Assembly: GCF_017313265.1 (NCBI RefSeq)
Contig: NZ_JAFLQZ010000006.1
Location: 1 to 64,000, forward strand
Reading direction: 5' to 3'
Length of the DNA stretch: 64,000 bases
Origin: Hymenobacter telluris
Lineage (GTDB): Bacteria; Bacteroidota; Bacteroidia; Cytophagales; Hymenobacteraceae
The notes below the pieces were generated by a model that ran no database searches, was not told the DNA's origin, and saw nothing but the letters and a program-made list of their open reading frames with translations. Each line of letters begins with the position of its first letter. The stretch's first letter is position 1. The position numbers and the translations under genes were made by a program. Shown in pieces: positions 6,782-13,929 of this stretch.

Positions 6782-8380
6782 CTACTCTTTCACGAGCTTG
6801 GTGGTGCGGCCGGTGGTCTGGTCGCGCAGCAGGTAGAGGCCGGCAGGCAGGGAGTGCACGTCCAGGGGCTGGTTGGTGAGCTTGCCCGACAGCATGACCT
6901 GACCGAGTTGGTTGAGCAGCTGGTAGGGCGTGCCGAGCGGGCCGCGCAAGGTGAGCTGGGTGCGGGTGGGGTTAGGGTAGGCCGACAGGGCTGGGCGGGT
7001 AGTAGCGGCCGTAGTGGCCAGCGGAGCGGCGCCCAGCTTGACGACCCAATAGTCTTTGCCACCGTAATTGAGCTGGGTTTTGTCGCCGCTGATGCCAGAG
7101 GTGGAGGAGCCTGCAAGGAAGTAGCCTCCATCCGTAGTGAGCTGAATGCGAAGGATATAATCACCCCCGCTGCCGCCAATCGTTTTATCCCATTGCTTGG
7201 TGCCGTTGGCATCCACCTTAACCAGCCACATATCATCCCCGCCTAGACTGGCCTGCGTTTTATCGCCGCTGATAGAGGAGTCGGATTGGCCGCCTAGGAT
7301 ATAGCCCCCATCGCTGGTTTGTTGCAACGCATAGAGCTCATTTCGGCCCGTGCCGCCGAAGGTCCTATCCCATTGCTTGGTGCCACTAGCATCCACTTTC
7401 ACTACCCAGAAGCTAGTATAGCCTGGGTTGGGTTGCGTTTTATCGCCGCCGATGGGCGAATAAGAATAGCCCCCTAGGATGTAACCACCGTCGCTGGTTG
7501 GCTGCAGACTCGATAAGCTTTCTACGTTCGTGCCGCCGAAGGTCCTATCCCACTGCTTGGTGCCACTAGCATCTACTTTAACTACCCAATAGTCCGGGCT
7601 GCCTTGGCTGCCCTGGCTAGGTTGGGTCTTATCGCCGCTAATGGGAGAAGTAGAGTTGCCTCCGAGTAGGTAGCCCCCGTCGCTGGTTTGCACCAGGGTA
7701 GAGAGATAGTCGCTATTGGATCCACCAAAGGTGCGGTCCCACTGCTTGGTGCCGTTGGCATCCACCTTGATGAGCCAATAATCGGCGGGAACTGAAAAGG
7801 GAAATGATGATCCGATAACATCGGGGGAACTGGTGTAGCCCGCGAGAATGTAGCCCCCATCGCTAGTTTGTTGCAGAGTTCTGAGTTCATCGGCTGCCGT
7901 GCCGCCGTAGGTTCTATCCCATTGCTTGGTGCCACTGGCATCCACCTTAACTACCCAGTAATCGTACATGATGCCCTGATTCGCCTGGGTTTTGTCGCCG
8001 CCGATACCGGAGTACGATATGCCGCCCAGGATATAGCCCCCATCGCTGGTTTGTTGCAGCGTAAAAAGAATATCTTGGTCCGTACCGCCGAATGAGCGTT
8101 CCCACTGCTTGACACCGGTGGCACTCATCTTGACGATCCAATAGTCATAGTCTCCTTGACTAGGTTGGGTTTTGTCGCCGCTGATGCCCGATCTAGAAGC
8201 TCCCCCTACAATGTAGCCCCCATCGCTGGTGAGCACTGTTGCGTACAACTCATCGGCTGCAGTGCCGCCAAAGGTACGGTCCCATTGTACGAGAGGAGTC
8301 TGGGTTTGGGCGGTGGCGTAATAGGCGTTGCCAAGCAGGCAGGCGGCGGCAAACAGCAGGGAGAGTACTAATTGATTCAT
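6782..8380 (-). CDS. T9SS-exported protein with seven tandem repeats (A)
   Basis: The start is ATG 8380, giving signal peptide MNQLVLSLLFAAACLLGNAY... and 532 residues. The body has seven repeats of about 58-61 residues. Each begins QWDRTFGG and contains a TSDGGYILGG turn, a SGDKTQ-x-SQG turn and a DYWVVKVDASGTK end. Seven repeats of this size suggest a seven-bladed propeller, although the fold is inferred. The C-terminal 75 residues (LSAYPNPTRTQLTLRG ... GLYLLRDQTTGRTTKLVKE) are a type A T9SS sorting domain, so the protein should cross the outer membrane and be cell-attached or released. The sorting domain is nearly identical in DNA to that of the neighbour at 8445-10031. The natural ligand is unknown. 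Confidence 0.88.
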   Translation of the reverse strand: MNQLVLSLLFAAACLLGNAYYATAQTQTPLVQWDRTFGGTAADELYATVLTSDGGYIVGGASRSGISGDKTQPSQGDYDYWIVKMSATGVKQWERSFGGTDQDILFTLQQTSDGGYILGGISYSGIGGDKTQANQGIMYDYWVVKVDASGTKQWDRTYGGTAADELRTLQQTSDGGYILAGYTSSPDVIGSSFPFSVPADYWLIKVDANGTKQWDRTFGGSNSDYLSTLVQTSDGGYLLGGNSTSPISGDKTQPSQGSQGSPDYWVVKVDASGTKQWDRTFGGTNVESLSSLQPTSDGGYILGGYSYSPIGGDKTQPNPGYTSFWVVKVDASGTKQWDRTFGGTGRNELYALQQTSDGGYILGGQSDSSISGDKTQASLGGDDMWLVKVDANGTKQWDKTIGGSGGDYILRIQLTTDGGYFLAGSSTSGISGDKTQLNYGGKDYWVVKLGAAPLATTAATTRPALSAYPNPTRTQLTLRGPLGTPYQLLNQLGQVMLSGKLTNQPLDVHSLPAGLYLLRDQTTGRTTKLVKE

Positions 8381-8444
8381 ATAGAGGAGATAAGGAGATA
8401 GAAAGAAAGGTATATTCCTGGCAATGACCAACCTGCCGTAGATC

Positions 8445-10031
8445 TTACTCTTTCACGAGCTGGGTGATGCGGCCGGTGGTCTGGTCGCGCAGCAGGTAGA
8501 GGCCGGCAGGCAGGGAGTGCACGTCCAGGGGCTGGTTGGTGAGCTTGCCCGACAGCATGACCTGACCGAGTTGGTTGAGCAGCTGGTAGGGCGTGCCGAG
8601 CGGGCCGCGCAGGGTGAGCTGGGTGCGGGCGGGGTTGGGGTAGGCCGACAGCGCCGGGCTAATAGTAGCGGCCGTGGTAGCTAGAGGCGCGGCGCTGAGT
8701 TTGACTATCCAGCAGTCAAAGGAACCTTGACTGGCTTGCGTTTTATCACCACTGATACCCGATTCACTCCAGCCCGCTAGGATATAGCCGCCGTCACTGG
8801 TTTGCTGAAGCGCTTCAAAGGCATCCTCCGAATTTCCTCCAAAAGTACGGTCCCAAAGCTTAGTGCCATTCATACTGAGCTTAACTAGCCAATAGTCCCT
8901 ACTTCCTTGACTGGCTTGCGTCTTATCACCACCAATACTGGAATTAGACTTACCGCCCAAAATGTAGCCCCCATCACTGGTTTGCTGAATAGCATTCAAA
9001 ACGTCATTATTGCTTCCTCCAATTGTGCGGTCCCATTGCTTGGCGCCGCTGGCATCGAGCTTGAGTACCCAGTAGTCAACTCCGCCTTGGCTGGCTTGCG
9101 TCTTATCCGTGCTACTACCGGAGGACGAGCTACCCGCGAGAATATAGCCGCCGTCGCTGGGTTGCTGCAGGCTCTGGAGATAGTCGTCGTCGCTCCCCCC
9201 AAAAGAACGGTCCCATTGTTTGCTGCCGCTCGCATCGAGTTTGACGATCCAATAATCGGAGAGACCTTGCCTGGGTTGCGTTTTGTCGCCGCTGCTACCG
9301 GATTCGGATGCTCCGCCGATTATATAGCCGCCATCACTGGTTTGCTGGAGGGTAGAACTTAAATCTTCGCTGGAACCCCCGAAGGTCTTATCCCATTGTT
9401 TGGTGCCACTAGCGTCCACCTTGACGATCCAGTAATCAGCGAGCCCCCGATTAGGTTGTGTTTTATCCCCAGTGACTCCGGAATAAGAATGCCCGCCCAG
9501 CACATACCCTCCATCAGTGGTTTGTTGGACGCTATACAAGTAATCGGACGTGTTGCCCCCAAAGCTTCGGTCCCATTGTTTAGTGCCGCTGGCATCAAGC
9601 TTGATTACCCAATAGTCAAAAGAACCCTGGCTGGCTTGCGTCTTATCGCCACCGATTCCGGAATCACTTTGTCCGGCCAGAATATAACCGCCGTCACTGG
9701 TTTGTTGGAGGCTATATAGAATATCTTGCGCTGTTCCCCCAAAGCTTCGATCCCACTGTTTGGTGCCGCTGGCATCCACCTTGACGATCCAGTAATCGGA
9801 ATCACCTTGACTGGCCTGGGTTTTGTCGCCACTGATGCCAGAGAATGAAGTGCCTCCTATGATATAGCCACCATCACTAGTTTGCCGGATGCCATCCACA
9901 TACTCAATTCCGCTCCCACCAAACGTCTTGTCCCATTGCTTAGTGGGGGCCACGGCTTGGGCGGTGGCCTGGGGCGCGGCGCTGAGCAGGCAGCCGGCGG
10001 TTAAGAAGAGAGCGGATAGAAGTATGCGCAT
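8445..10031 (-). CDS. T9SS-exported protein with seven tandem repeats (B)
   Basis: This paralog of the 6782-8380 product starts at ATG 10031 (signal MRILLSALFLTAGCLLSAAP) and has 528 residues. It also has seven repeats starting with (Q/L)WD(R/K)(S/T)xGG, each with TSDGGYIL-GG and SGDKTQASQG turns, followed by the same T9SS type A sorting domain (LSAYPNPARTQLTLRG ... QLVKE). Repeat sequences differ between the two proteins much more than the sorting domains do. That pattern fits recent conversion or duplication of the 3' end, with older divergence of the exposed body. It sits directly downstream of the small secreted protein and lipoprotein genes, which probably form one transcription unit with it. 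Confidence 0.88.
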   Translation of the reverse strand: MRILLSALFLTAGCLLSAAPQATAQAVAPTKQWDKTFGGSGIEYVDGIRQTSDGGYIIGGTSFSGISGDKTQASQGDSDYWIVKVDASGTKQWDRSFGGTAQDILYSLQQTSDGGYILAGQSDSGIGGDKTQASQGSFDYWVIKLDASGTKQWDRSFGGNTSDYLYSVQQTTDGGYVLGGHSYSGVTGDKTQPNRGLADYWIVKVDASGTKQWDKTFGGSSEDLSSTLQQTSDGGYIIGGASESGSSGDKTQPRQGLSDYWIVKLDASGSKQWDRSFGGSDDDYLQSLQQPSDGGYILAGSSSSGSSTDKTQASQGGVDYWVLKLDASGAKQWDRTIGGSNNDVLNAIQQTSDGGYILGGKSNSSIGGDKTQASQGSRDYWLVKLSMNGTKLWDRTFGGNSEDAFEALQQTSDGGYILAGWSESGISGDKTQASQGSFDCWIVKLSAAPLATTAATISPALSAYPNPARTQLTLRGPLGTPYQLLNQLGQVMLSGKLTNQPLDVHSLPAGLYLLRDQTTGRITQLVKE

Positions 10032-10085
10032 AGGTTGAAATAGAGAAACAGGAAAAGGCCGGTTTAAAGCTAGCACCGGCCGCGG

Positions 10086-10430
10086 CTACAGCAGGCGGCG
10101 CTTGAGCAGGAAATAATGTATGATACCGTCGCTAGTAACGCCCAATGGCTGTACGTCCCAGCCCAGCTGGTAGAGGAAGTTGAGGGCCGCTGCTTCGTCG
10201 GTAAAGCGCCGTCTCTTGCCATTTTCCTCCAGATAGTCAAACGTGCGCGTGGGCGTGACGCCATCGGCCAGCCCGAGGTGGCAGTAGTCGGTGTTAGCCA
10301 GCCAGATGCGCGCCGACCCGTACATCGGTTTGGCGGGCGCGGCGGCGGCTGGCGCTTGCTGGGCGTGAGCATTGGAAAGGCCTGCCCCCAGGCGGAGGGT
10401 AACGAGCAACAGCAGATACTGGTGGCGCAT
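10086..10430 (-). CDS. Small secreted protein, intact paralog of 754-1087
   Basis: The 114-residue product starts at ATG 10430 with a signal peptide (MRHQYLLLLVTLRLGAGLSN, cleavage after AHA). The mature part shares MYGSARIW, LADGVTPTRTFDYLEENGK, FTDEAAALNFLYQLGWDV and a terminal LLKRR with the frameshifted copy at 754-1087. The fold is not recognised; the FTDEAAALNFLYQLGW segment is a likely helix. The gene follows the lipoprotein gene (10443-10874) by 12 bp and precedes the T9SS repeat protein by 54 bp, so the three probably form an operon. The protein should be periplasmic or secreted; no activity can be assigned. Confidence 0.75.
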   Translation of the reverse strand: MRHQYLLLLVTLRLGAGLSNAHAQQAPAAAAPAKPMYGSARIWLANTDYCHLGLADGVTPTRTFDYLEENGKRRRFTDEAAALNFLYQLGWDVQPLGVTSDGIIHYFLLKRRLL

Positions 10431-10442
10431 AACGGTATGGGC

Positions 10443-10874
10443 TTAACGGGAGTAGATTTCTTCGTGCTCGGTATAAGGCCCACCCGGCGCCGTTGGCCGG
10501 GGCGGTACCGTAATCTTGAAGCGCAACACCAGTTTGTCGTCCGTCAGCTCCTTGATGAGCACGTGGTAGGTGGTATTGAAAGAGAAGAAGGAAAAACTGC
10601 TAGTTCCTTGGCGAATGATGGGGCCGCTATTAAGCATCATTACATTAGTGTTTTGATAGCGGTAGATTAGCGAGTCTTTCGTGATGGCCATTTTCGAGTA
10701 CTGAAAGCCGGCACGCTCTTCCTGGTGCGTGAGCGTACCAGCCCCATCGTAGTAGTAGAGGGTACTGTTTTCCGGCGTCCAGTGGCCCTCCAGCGCGGGT
10801 TCCGGGTCATTCTTTTTACAGGCACCCAGCACCCCGGCCAGGCTCAATAGCGATACGAGGAACAGATGGCGCAT
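10443..10874 (-). CDS. Lipoprotein, LxGxW type (intact paralog)
   Basis: ATG 10874 yields lipoprotein signal MRHLFLVSLLSLAGVLGAC and a 143-residue product. The mature part contains PALEGHWTPENSTLYYYDGAG, a predicted beta-rich core, and IKELTDDKLVLRFKITVPP ending EHEEIYSR. It is the intact reference for the remnant at 1384-1570 and a more distant relative of the lipoprotein at 6198-6626. The L-x-G-x-W start is typical of lipocalin-like small lipoproteins; ligand and role are unknown. The promoter probably lies in the 270 bp between this gene and the tRNA. It heads a run of four minus-strand genes that ends at the 6782-8380 gene. Confidence 0.75.
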   Translation of the reverse strand: MRHLFLVSLLSLAGVLGACKKNDPEPALEGHWTPENSTLYYYDGAGTLTHQEERAGFQYSKMAITKDSLIYRYQNTNVMMLNSGPIIRQGTSSFSFFSFNTTYHVLIKELTDDKLVLRFKITVPPRPTAPGGPYTEHEEIYSR

Positions 10875-11105
10875 AAGGGGTACGGGGTAAAACGAGTTAA
10901 CTGGGCACAGCACCTAGGCCGCGGCCGGCATCATAGTAATGTAGTAGTTGGCGCAGTGCACGGCCAGCAGCAGCACATCTCCAGATCCGGTAGTCGATAT
11001 ACCACCGTTTGCTTATGTCGCCATCAGCGTCAAAAAGCCGGGGTTCGTACTCGAGCGGATATATGGTGTTGTGATAATTCTACGATAAAAAAATAACAAG
11101 TAACA

Positions 11106-11140
11106 AAAAATGGCCTCTCCATTGCGGAGAGGCCATTTTT
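11106..11140 (-). terminator. Terminator of tRNA-Met
   Basis: A perfect 15-bp stem (11106-11120 with 11126-11140) with a 5-nt loop and A5/T5 ends begins 5 bp after the 3' end of the minus-strand tRNA. It is symmetrical and may also stop plus-strand transcription. Confidence 0.9.
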
Positions 11141-11145
11141 GCAAG

Positions 11146-11219
11146 TAGCGGGGACGAGAGTTGAACTCGTGACCTCAGGGTTATGAATCCTGTGCTCTAA
11201 CCAACTGAGCTACCCCGCC
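11146..11219 (-). tRNA. tRNA-Met (anticodon CAT)
   Basis: The minus strand folds into a complete cloverleaf of 74 nt: acceptor GGCGGGG/CCCCGCT with discriminator A, D-stem GCTC/GAGC, anticodon loop TTCATAA, and T-stem ACGAG/CTCGT with loop TTCAACT. CCA is not encoded. The anticodon stem CAGGA/CCCTG has an A·C mismatch at the pair closing the loop (31·39). The CAT anticodon could belong to elongator Met or to Ile2 with modified C34; the general sequence favours elongator Met. Its 3' end is duplicated at 5961-5980. It has its own promoter and terminator. Confidence 0.92.
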
Positions 11220-11224
11220 GGGTT

Positions 11225-11255
11225 TTTGGTGCCGCAAAGGTAGCAACTATATTTG
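11225..11255 (+). promoter_or_regulatory. Promoter of START-like gene
   Basis: TTTG at 11225-11228 and TATATTTG at 11248-11255 are separated by 19 bp and fit the Bacteroidota -33/-7 consensus well. The gene start at 11355 is 100 bp downstream. It is interleaved with the tRNA promoter on the other strand. Confidence 0.75.
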
Positions 11256-11266
11256 TTCTGGTGCAA
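11235..11266 (-). promoter_or_regulatory. Promoter of tRNA-Met
   Basis: On the minus strand, TACCTTTG (11242-11235) matches the Bacteroidota -7 box TAnnTTTG. It is preceded by TTG (11266-11264) with a 21-bp spacer, as expected for the -33 element. The tRNA begins about 16 bp downstream. It overlaps the divergent plus-strand promoter at 11225-11255. Confidence 0.75.
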
Positions 11267-11354
11267 GTGCTGCCTTGAAAAAAACTCATGTATATTGGCT
11301 GCATTCTGGCAGTTTCCGCCTGCTAGAAAGTGCCTATTTTAGTTTCTTCAGCTT

Positions 11355-11768
11355 ATGCCTCTCTCCGCTACTCGTCGCAAACACCGGTTTACGGTGGAAT
11401 TTCCCGTCAATGCGTCGCCCAAAATTCTGTATCCCTACTTGGCATCGGCCTCTGGCCTGTCGCAGTGGTTTTGCCAGGATGTAAGAATCGACGAAGACCA
11501 CCGCTTCAATTTCATCTGGGACAATCAGCCCCACTACGCCGAAATGAACTCGCACCGCACCAACCGCTCGGTGCGCTTTGTATTTCTCGACGCCAACAAG
11601 CGCCACACGCCGGATGCCAATTTTCTTGATTTCAGCCTCGAAGAGTCGCAGCTAACCCAGGAAGTATACGTGCGGGTGATGGATTACTCGGAGGAGACGG
11701 ACGAGGAGGAGTTGCAGGAAATGTGGGAGGGACTAGCGCAAAAGCTTCGGGAACAGGTAGGGGGCTAG
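11355..11768 (+). CDS. START-like (SRPBCC) domain protein
   Basis: The 137-residue product has the layout of the AHSA1/START-like proteins conserved in Bacteroidota: a beta-rich start (KHRFTVEFPVNASPKILYPY), a helix with LSQWFCQDVRI, strands FNFIWDNQPHYAEM and VRFVFLDAN, an acidic patch (YSEETDEEELQEMW) and a final helix WEGLAQKLREQV. SRPBCC folds form a deep hydrophobic cavity; the ligand of this family is not known. There is no signal peptide, so it is cytosolic. It lies upstream of the LptF/LptG-type permease in the same direction, 114 bp apart, and may be co-transcribed with it. Confidence 0.8.
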   Translation: MPLSATRRKHRFTVEFPVNASPKILYPYLASASGLSQWFCQDVRIDEDHRFNFIWDNQPHYAEMNSHRTNRSVRFVFLDANKRHTPDANFLDFSLEESQLTQEVYVRVMDYSEETDEEELQEMWEGLAQKLREQVGG

Positions 11769-11882
11769 CTACGTTTTCAGCTACGGGCATAGAGCACACG
11801 CGAAACGGATAGTACCTTCGTTTCTTGGTCGGTGGCTGCTCCGATAACTAGCCCCGCAGAATGGGGCAGTTTGTAGCATAAC

Positions 11883-13316
11883 ATGAAAAAACTCGATAAG
11901 CTGATTCTGCAGGCCTTCGCTGGCCCGTTCCTGCTCACGTTTGCGGTAGTGCAGTTCATTCTGCTCACCCAATACATGCTCAAGTATCTCGACGACCTAG
12001 TGGGCAAAGACCTGGGTTTCGATATTATTGGGCAGTTACTGTTCTACTTCAGCGTGCTCATGGTGCCGGTGTCGATGCCACTGGCGGTGCTGCTTTCGTC
12101 GCTCATGACGTTTGGTACCTTGGGGGAACACCACGAGTTAACTGCCATCAAAACGTCGGGTATTTCTCTAACGCGCATTCTGCGGCCCGTGCTGATTACC
12201 AGTATTCTGCTGGCCGTGTTTGCATTCTGGTTCAATAACAACATTGTGCCGAAGGCCAACCTGCGGGCGTACAGCCTGCTTTGGGATTTGCGCCAACAGA
12301 AACTAGCCCTTGATATTCGGCCCGGCGTTTTCTACAATGGTATCCCCGGTTATACCATTAAGGTGAACGACAAGCTGGGCGAAGATGGCGACATCCTGAT
12401 GGGCATCATGATTTATGACCACACCCAGGGCTCGGGCAATATGCGCGTGATTCTGGCTGATTCGGGCCGGATGTTCACCCGGTTCGGCGGCCAGTACTTG
12501 GGGTTGGAGCTGTTTCGGGGCCAGAGCTACGTAGAACAGCCCGATGCTAACAGCCGGGCCGGCGCTAGCTTTATTCGGCAGGCCTTCAGCCGCAACATGA
12601 TTACGTTTTCGCTGGCCTCTTTCGATCTGAACCGGACCAAGGAAGAGTTGTTTGAAGACAATAAAATGATGAAAAATGTGGGGCAGCTGCACAATTTCAT
12701 CGATTCTTTGCAAAACCGGCTGCGTACCGAGCAGCACCAGGTACCCCGCATGGTGTCGCCTTACTACACGTATCTGCGCTTCGATACCACTGGGCAGGCC
12801 GCCAACCATCGGGTGGAGCAGTGGCAGGTGCCGGTGGCTAAGCTGCCAGTGGTGAGCGTGAGTACTATGGAACAGGCCGCTAATCGAGCGCGCAATGTGC
12901 GCGCCTTTGCGGGGAGTACCGGGGAGCGGCTGGCCAATCTGGCAAAGGAAACCGGCAATTACCGCATCGAAGTCTACCGCAAGTACGTGCAGTCGGCGGC
13001 TATTCTGCTGATGTTTTTGATTGGGGCACCGTTGGGCGCCATCATCAAAAAGGGCGGTTTGGGTGTGCCTATTCTGGTGTCCATCTTGTTTTTTATCATC
13101 TATTATATCTTCTCCATTATCGGGGAGAAGTATGGCCGGGAAGGCGTAATGCCCGTTGATTTTGGCATGTGGATGTCAACTCTGATTCTGCTGCCGTTCG
13201 GCTTGTTCTTTCTCTACCAAGCTCGTAACGACTCAGGCCTGTGGGAATGGAACCTGTGGGACAAACTGCCCGCCAAAATCCGCTGGCCTTTCCGCGGATA
13301 TAAGCGGACGGTGTGA
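11883..13316 (+). CDS. LptF/LptG (YjgP/YjgQ) family permease
   Basis: The 477-residue protein carries the family layout: an N-terminal membrane block (LDKLILQAFAGPFLLTF, then segments near 50-80 and 98-125), a large central periplasmic beta-jellyroll region (about 130-355), and C-terminal membrane segments (SAAILLMFLIGAPLGAIIKK, ILVSILFFIIYYIFSIIGEK, STLILLPFGLFFLYQ). It should form the transmembrane part of the LptBFG ABC exporter that moves lipopolysaccharide from the inner membrane to the periplasmic bridge. It is longer than E. coli LptF (about 366 residues) because of an extended central region, usual in Bacteroidota. No partner permease or ATPase lies nearby. The stop codon is inside the inverted repeat at 13312-13371. 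Confidence 0.88.
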   Translation: MKKLDKLILQAFAGPFLLTFAVVQFILLTQYMLKYLDDLVGKDLGFDIIGQLLFYFSVLMVPVSMPLAVLLSSLMTFGTLGEHHELTAIKTSGISLTRILRPVLITSILLAVFAFWFNNNIVPKANLRAYSLLWDLRQQKLALDIRPGVFYNGIPGYTIKVNDKLGEDGDILMGIMIYDHTQGSGNMRVILADSGRMFTRFGGQYLGLELFRGQSYVEQPDANSRAGASFIRQAFSRNMITFSLASFDLNRTKEELFEDNKMMKNVGQLHNFIDSLQNRLRTEQHQVPRMVSPYYTYLRFDTTGQAANHRVEQWQVPVAKLPVVSVSTMEQAANRARNVRAFAGSTGERLANLAKETGNYRIEVYRKYVQSAAILLMFLIGAPLGAIIKKGGLGVPILVSILFFIIYYIFSIIGEKYGREGVMPVDFGMWMSTLILLPFGLFFLYQARNDSGLWEWNLWDKLPAKIRWPFRGYKRTV

Positions 13317-13371
13317 GTTGTTGGGTGTCAGGGCGTACGGATACTTCTCAACTGACACCCAACAACTCACA
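13312..13371. repeat. Intergenic inverted repeat with 7-bp words (site A)
   Basis: Arms 13312-13331 and 13352-13371 are a perfect 20-bp inverted repeat with a 20-nt loop. Read on the minus strand from 13374 to 13347, the right side resolves into four consecutive heptads (first two AGTTGTG-AGTTGTT). The left arm starts in the last codons of the LptF/G gene. No T-tract follows. Confidence 0.85.
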
Positions 13372-13389
13372 ACTAGAAACTATTTTTCG

Positions 13390-13397
13390 TACCTTTG
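13390..13397 (+). promoter_or_regulatory. -7 box upstream of rpsO
   Basis: TACCTTTG matches the Bacteroidota -7 consensus TAnnTTTG and lies 71 bp before the rpsO start, just after the inverted repeat at 13312-13371. No clear -33 TTTG was found at 19-21 bp spacing. Confidence 0.55.
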
Positions 13398-13467
13398 CGG
13401 CCACCTCGAGGTGCGGGGTGACATTTTTTTCATTTTTATATCCAAGACGGGGAAAACCTATCTGCCG

Positions 13468-13743
13468 ATGAAACTTACAACCGAAGCAAAACAGGCCATT
13501 TTCGAGAAAAACAGCCTGCAAAAAGTGGCCACCGACACCGGTTCGGCCGAAGCACAAATTGCGCTGTTCACGCACCGCATCACGCACCTCACGGAGCACT
13601 TGAAAGTTAACAAGAAGGACTTCTCGACCCGCCTGGGTTTGTTGAAACTTGTTGGTAAGCGCCGCCGGATGCTGGACTACCTCCAGCACCGCGAAATCAA
13701 CCGCTACCGTGCCATCATCAAGGAGCTGGGTATTCGTAAGTAA
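13468..13743 (+). CDS. rpsO: 30S ribosomal protein S15
   Basis: The 91-residue product starts at ATG 13468 (MKLTTEAKQAIFEKN), preceding the conserved body: DTGSAEAQIALFTHRITHLTEHLK, KKDFSTRLGLLKLVGKRRRMLDYL and YRAIIKELGIRK. Length equals the family norm (about 89 residues). S15 is a primary 16S rRNA-binding protein that nucleates assembly of the 30S platform. In-frame sequence upstream of this ATG runs into the inverted repeat and is not coding. It has its own -7 box and terminator and is followed by pnp, the classic rpsO-pnp order. A second hairpin in the pnp leader suggests pnp is controlled separately. Confidence 0.97.
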   Translation: MKLTTEAKQAIFEKNSLQKVATDTGSAEAQIALFTHRITHLTEHLKVNKKDFSTRLGLLKLVGKRRRMLDYLQHREINRYRAIIKELGIRK

Positions 13744-13755
13744 CCCGCCCCGTTG

Positions 13756-13800
13756 GAGCAGGGAGCCTTTCTTCATCGGAAGGTTCCCTGCTCTTTTTTT
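13756..13800 (+). terminator. rpsO terminator
   Basis: A GC-rich stem (GAGCAGGGA at 13756-13764 with the complement ending at 13793) is followed by seven T (13794-13800). It lies 13 bp after the rpsO stop codon and is a standard intrinsic terminator. Confidence 0.9.
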
Positions 13801-13866
13801 GCCGGGTTGGGTACCTTTCCCCGCACTCGGCTGTTATATTCCAGAGAATAATTTTCAGAGCAAAAT

Positions 13867-13891
13867 AGGGCCTTCGAGGGCCCTGTTTTTT
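13867..13891 (+). promoter_or_regulatory. Terminator-like hairpin in the pnp leader
   Basis: AGGGCC (13867-13872) pairs with GGCCCT (13879-13884) around a short loop and is followed by G and six T. It lies only about 40 bp before the pnp start and is distinct from the rpsO terminator 70 bp earlier. If transcription reaches it, it could act as an attenuator. Autoregulation of pnp through a 5' hairpin is known in enterobacteria, but any link here is inference. Confidence 0.6.
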
Positions 13892-13929
13892 CGGCTGCTC
13901 GCCCGCTGTCGCTTCCAAGCAAATAGAAG

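Noticed and set aside
6782..10031. Regularly spaced near-identical repeats that could suggest a CRISPR array
   Set aside because: The period is about 175-185 bp, in frame and coding; the repeats are protein repeats of two T9SS-exported proteins and no Cas gene is present.
5961..11219. An active integrative element at the tRNA-Met gene
   Set aside because: No integrase, transposase, relaxase or phage gene lies between the two tRNA 3' copies, so only a relic or passive duplication can be claimed.
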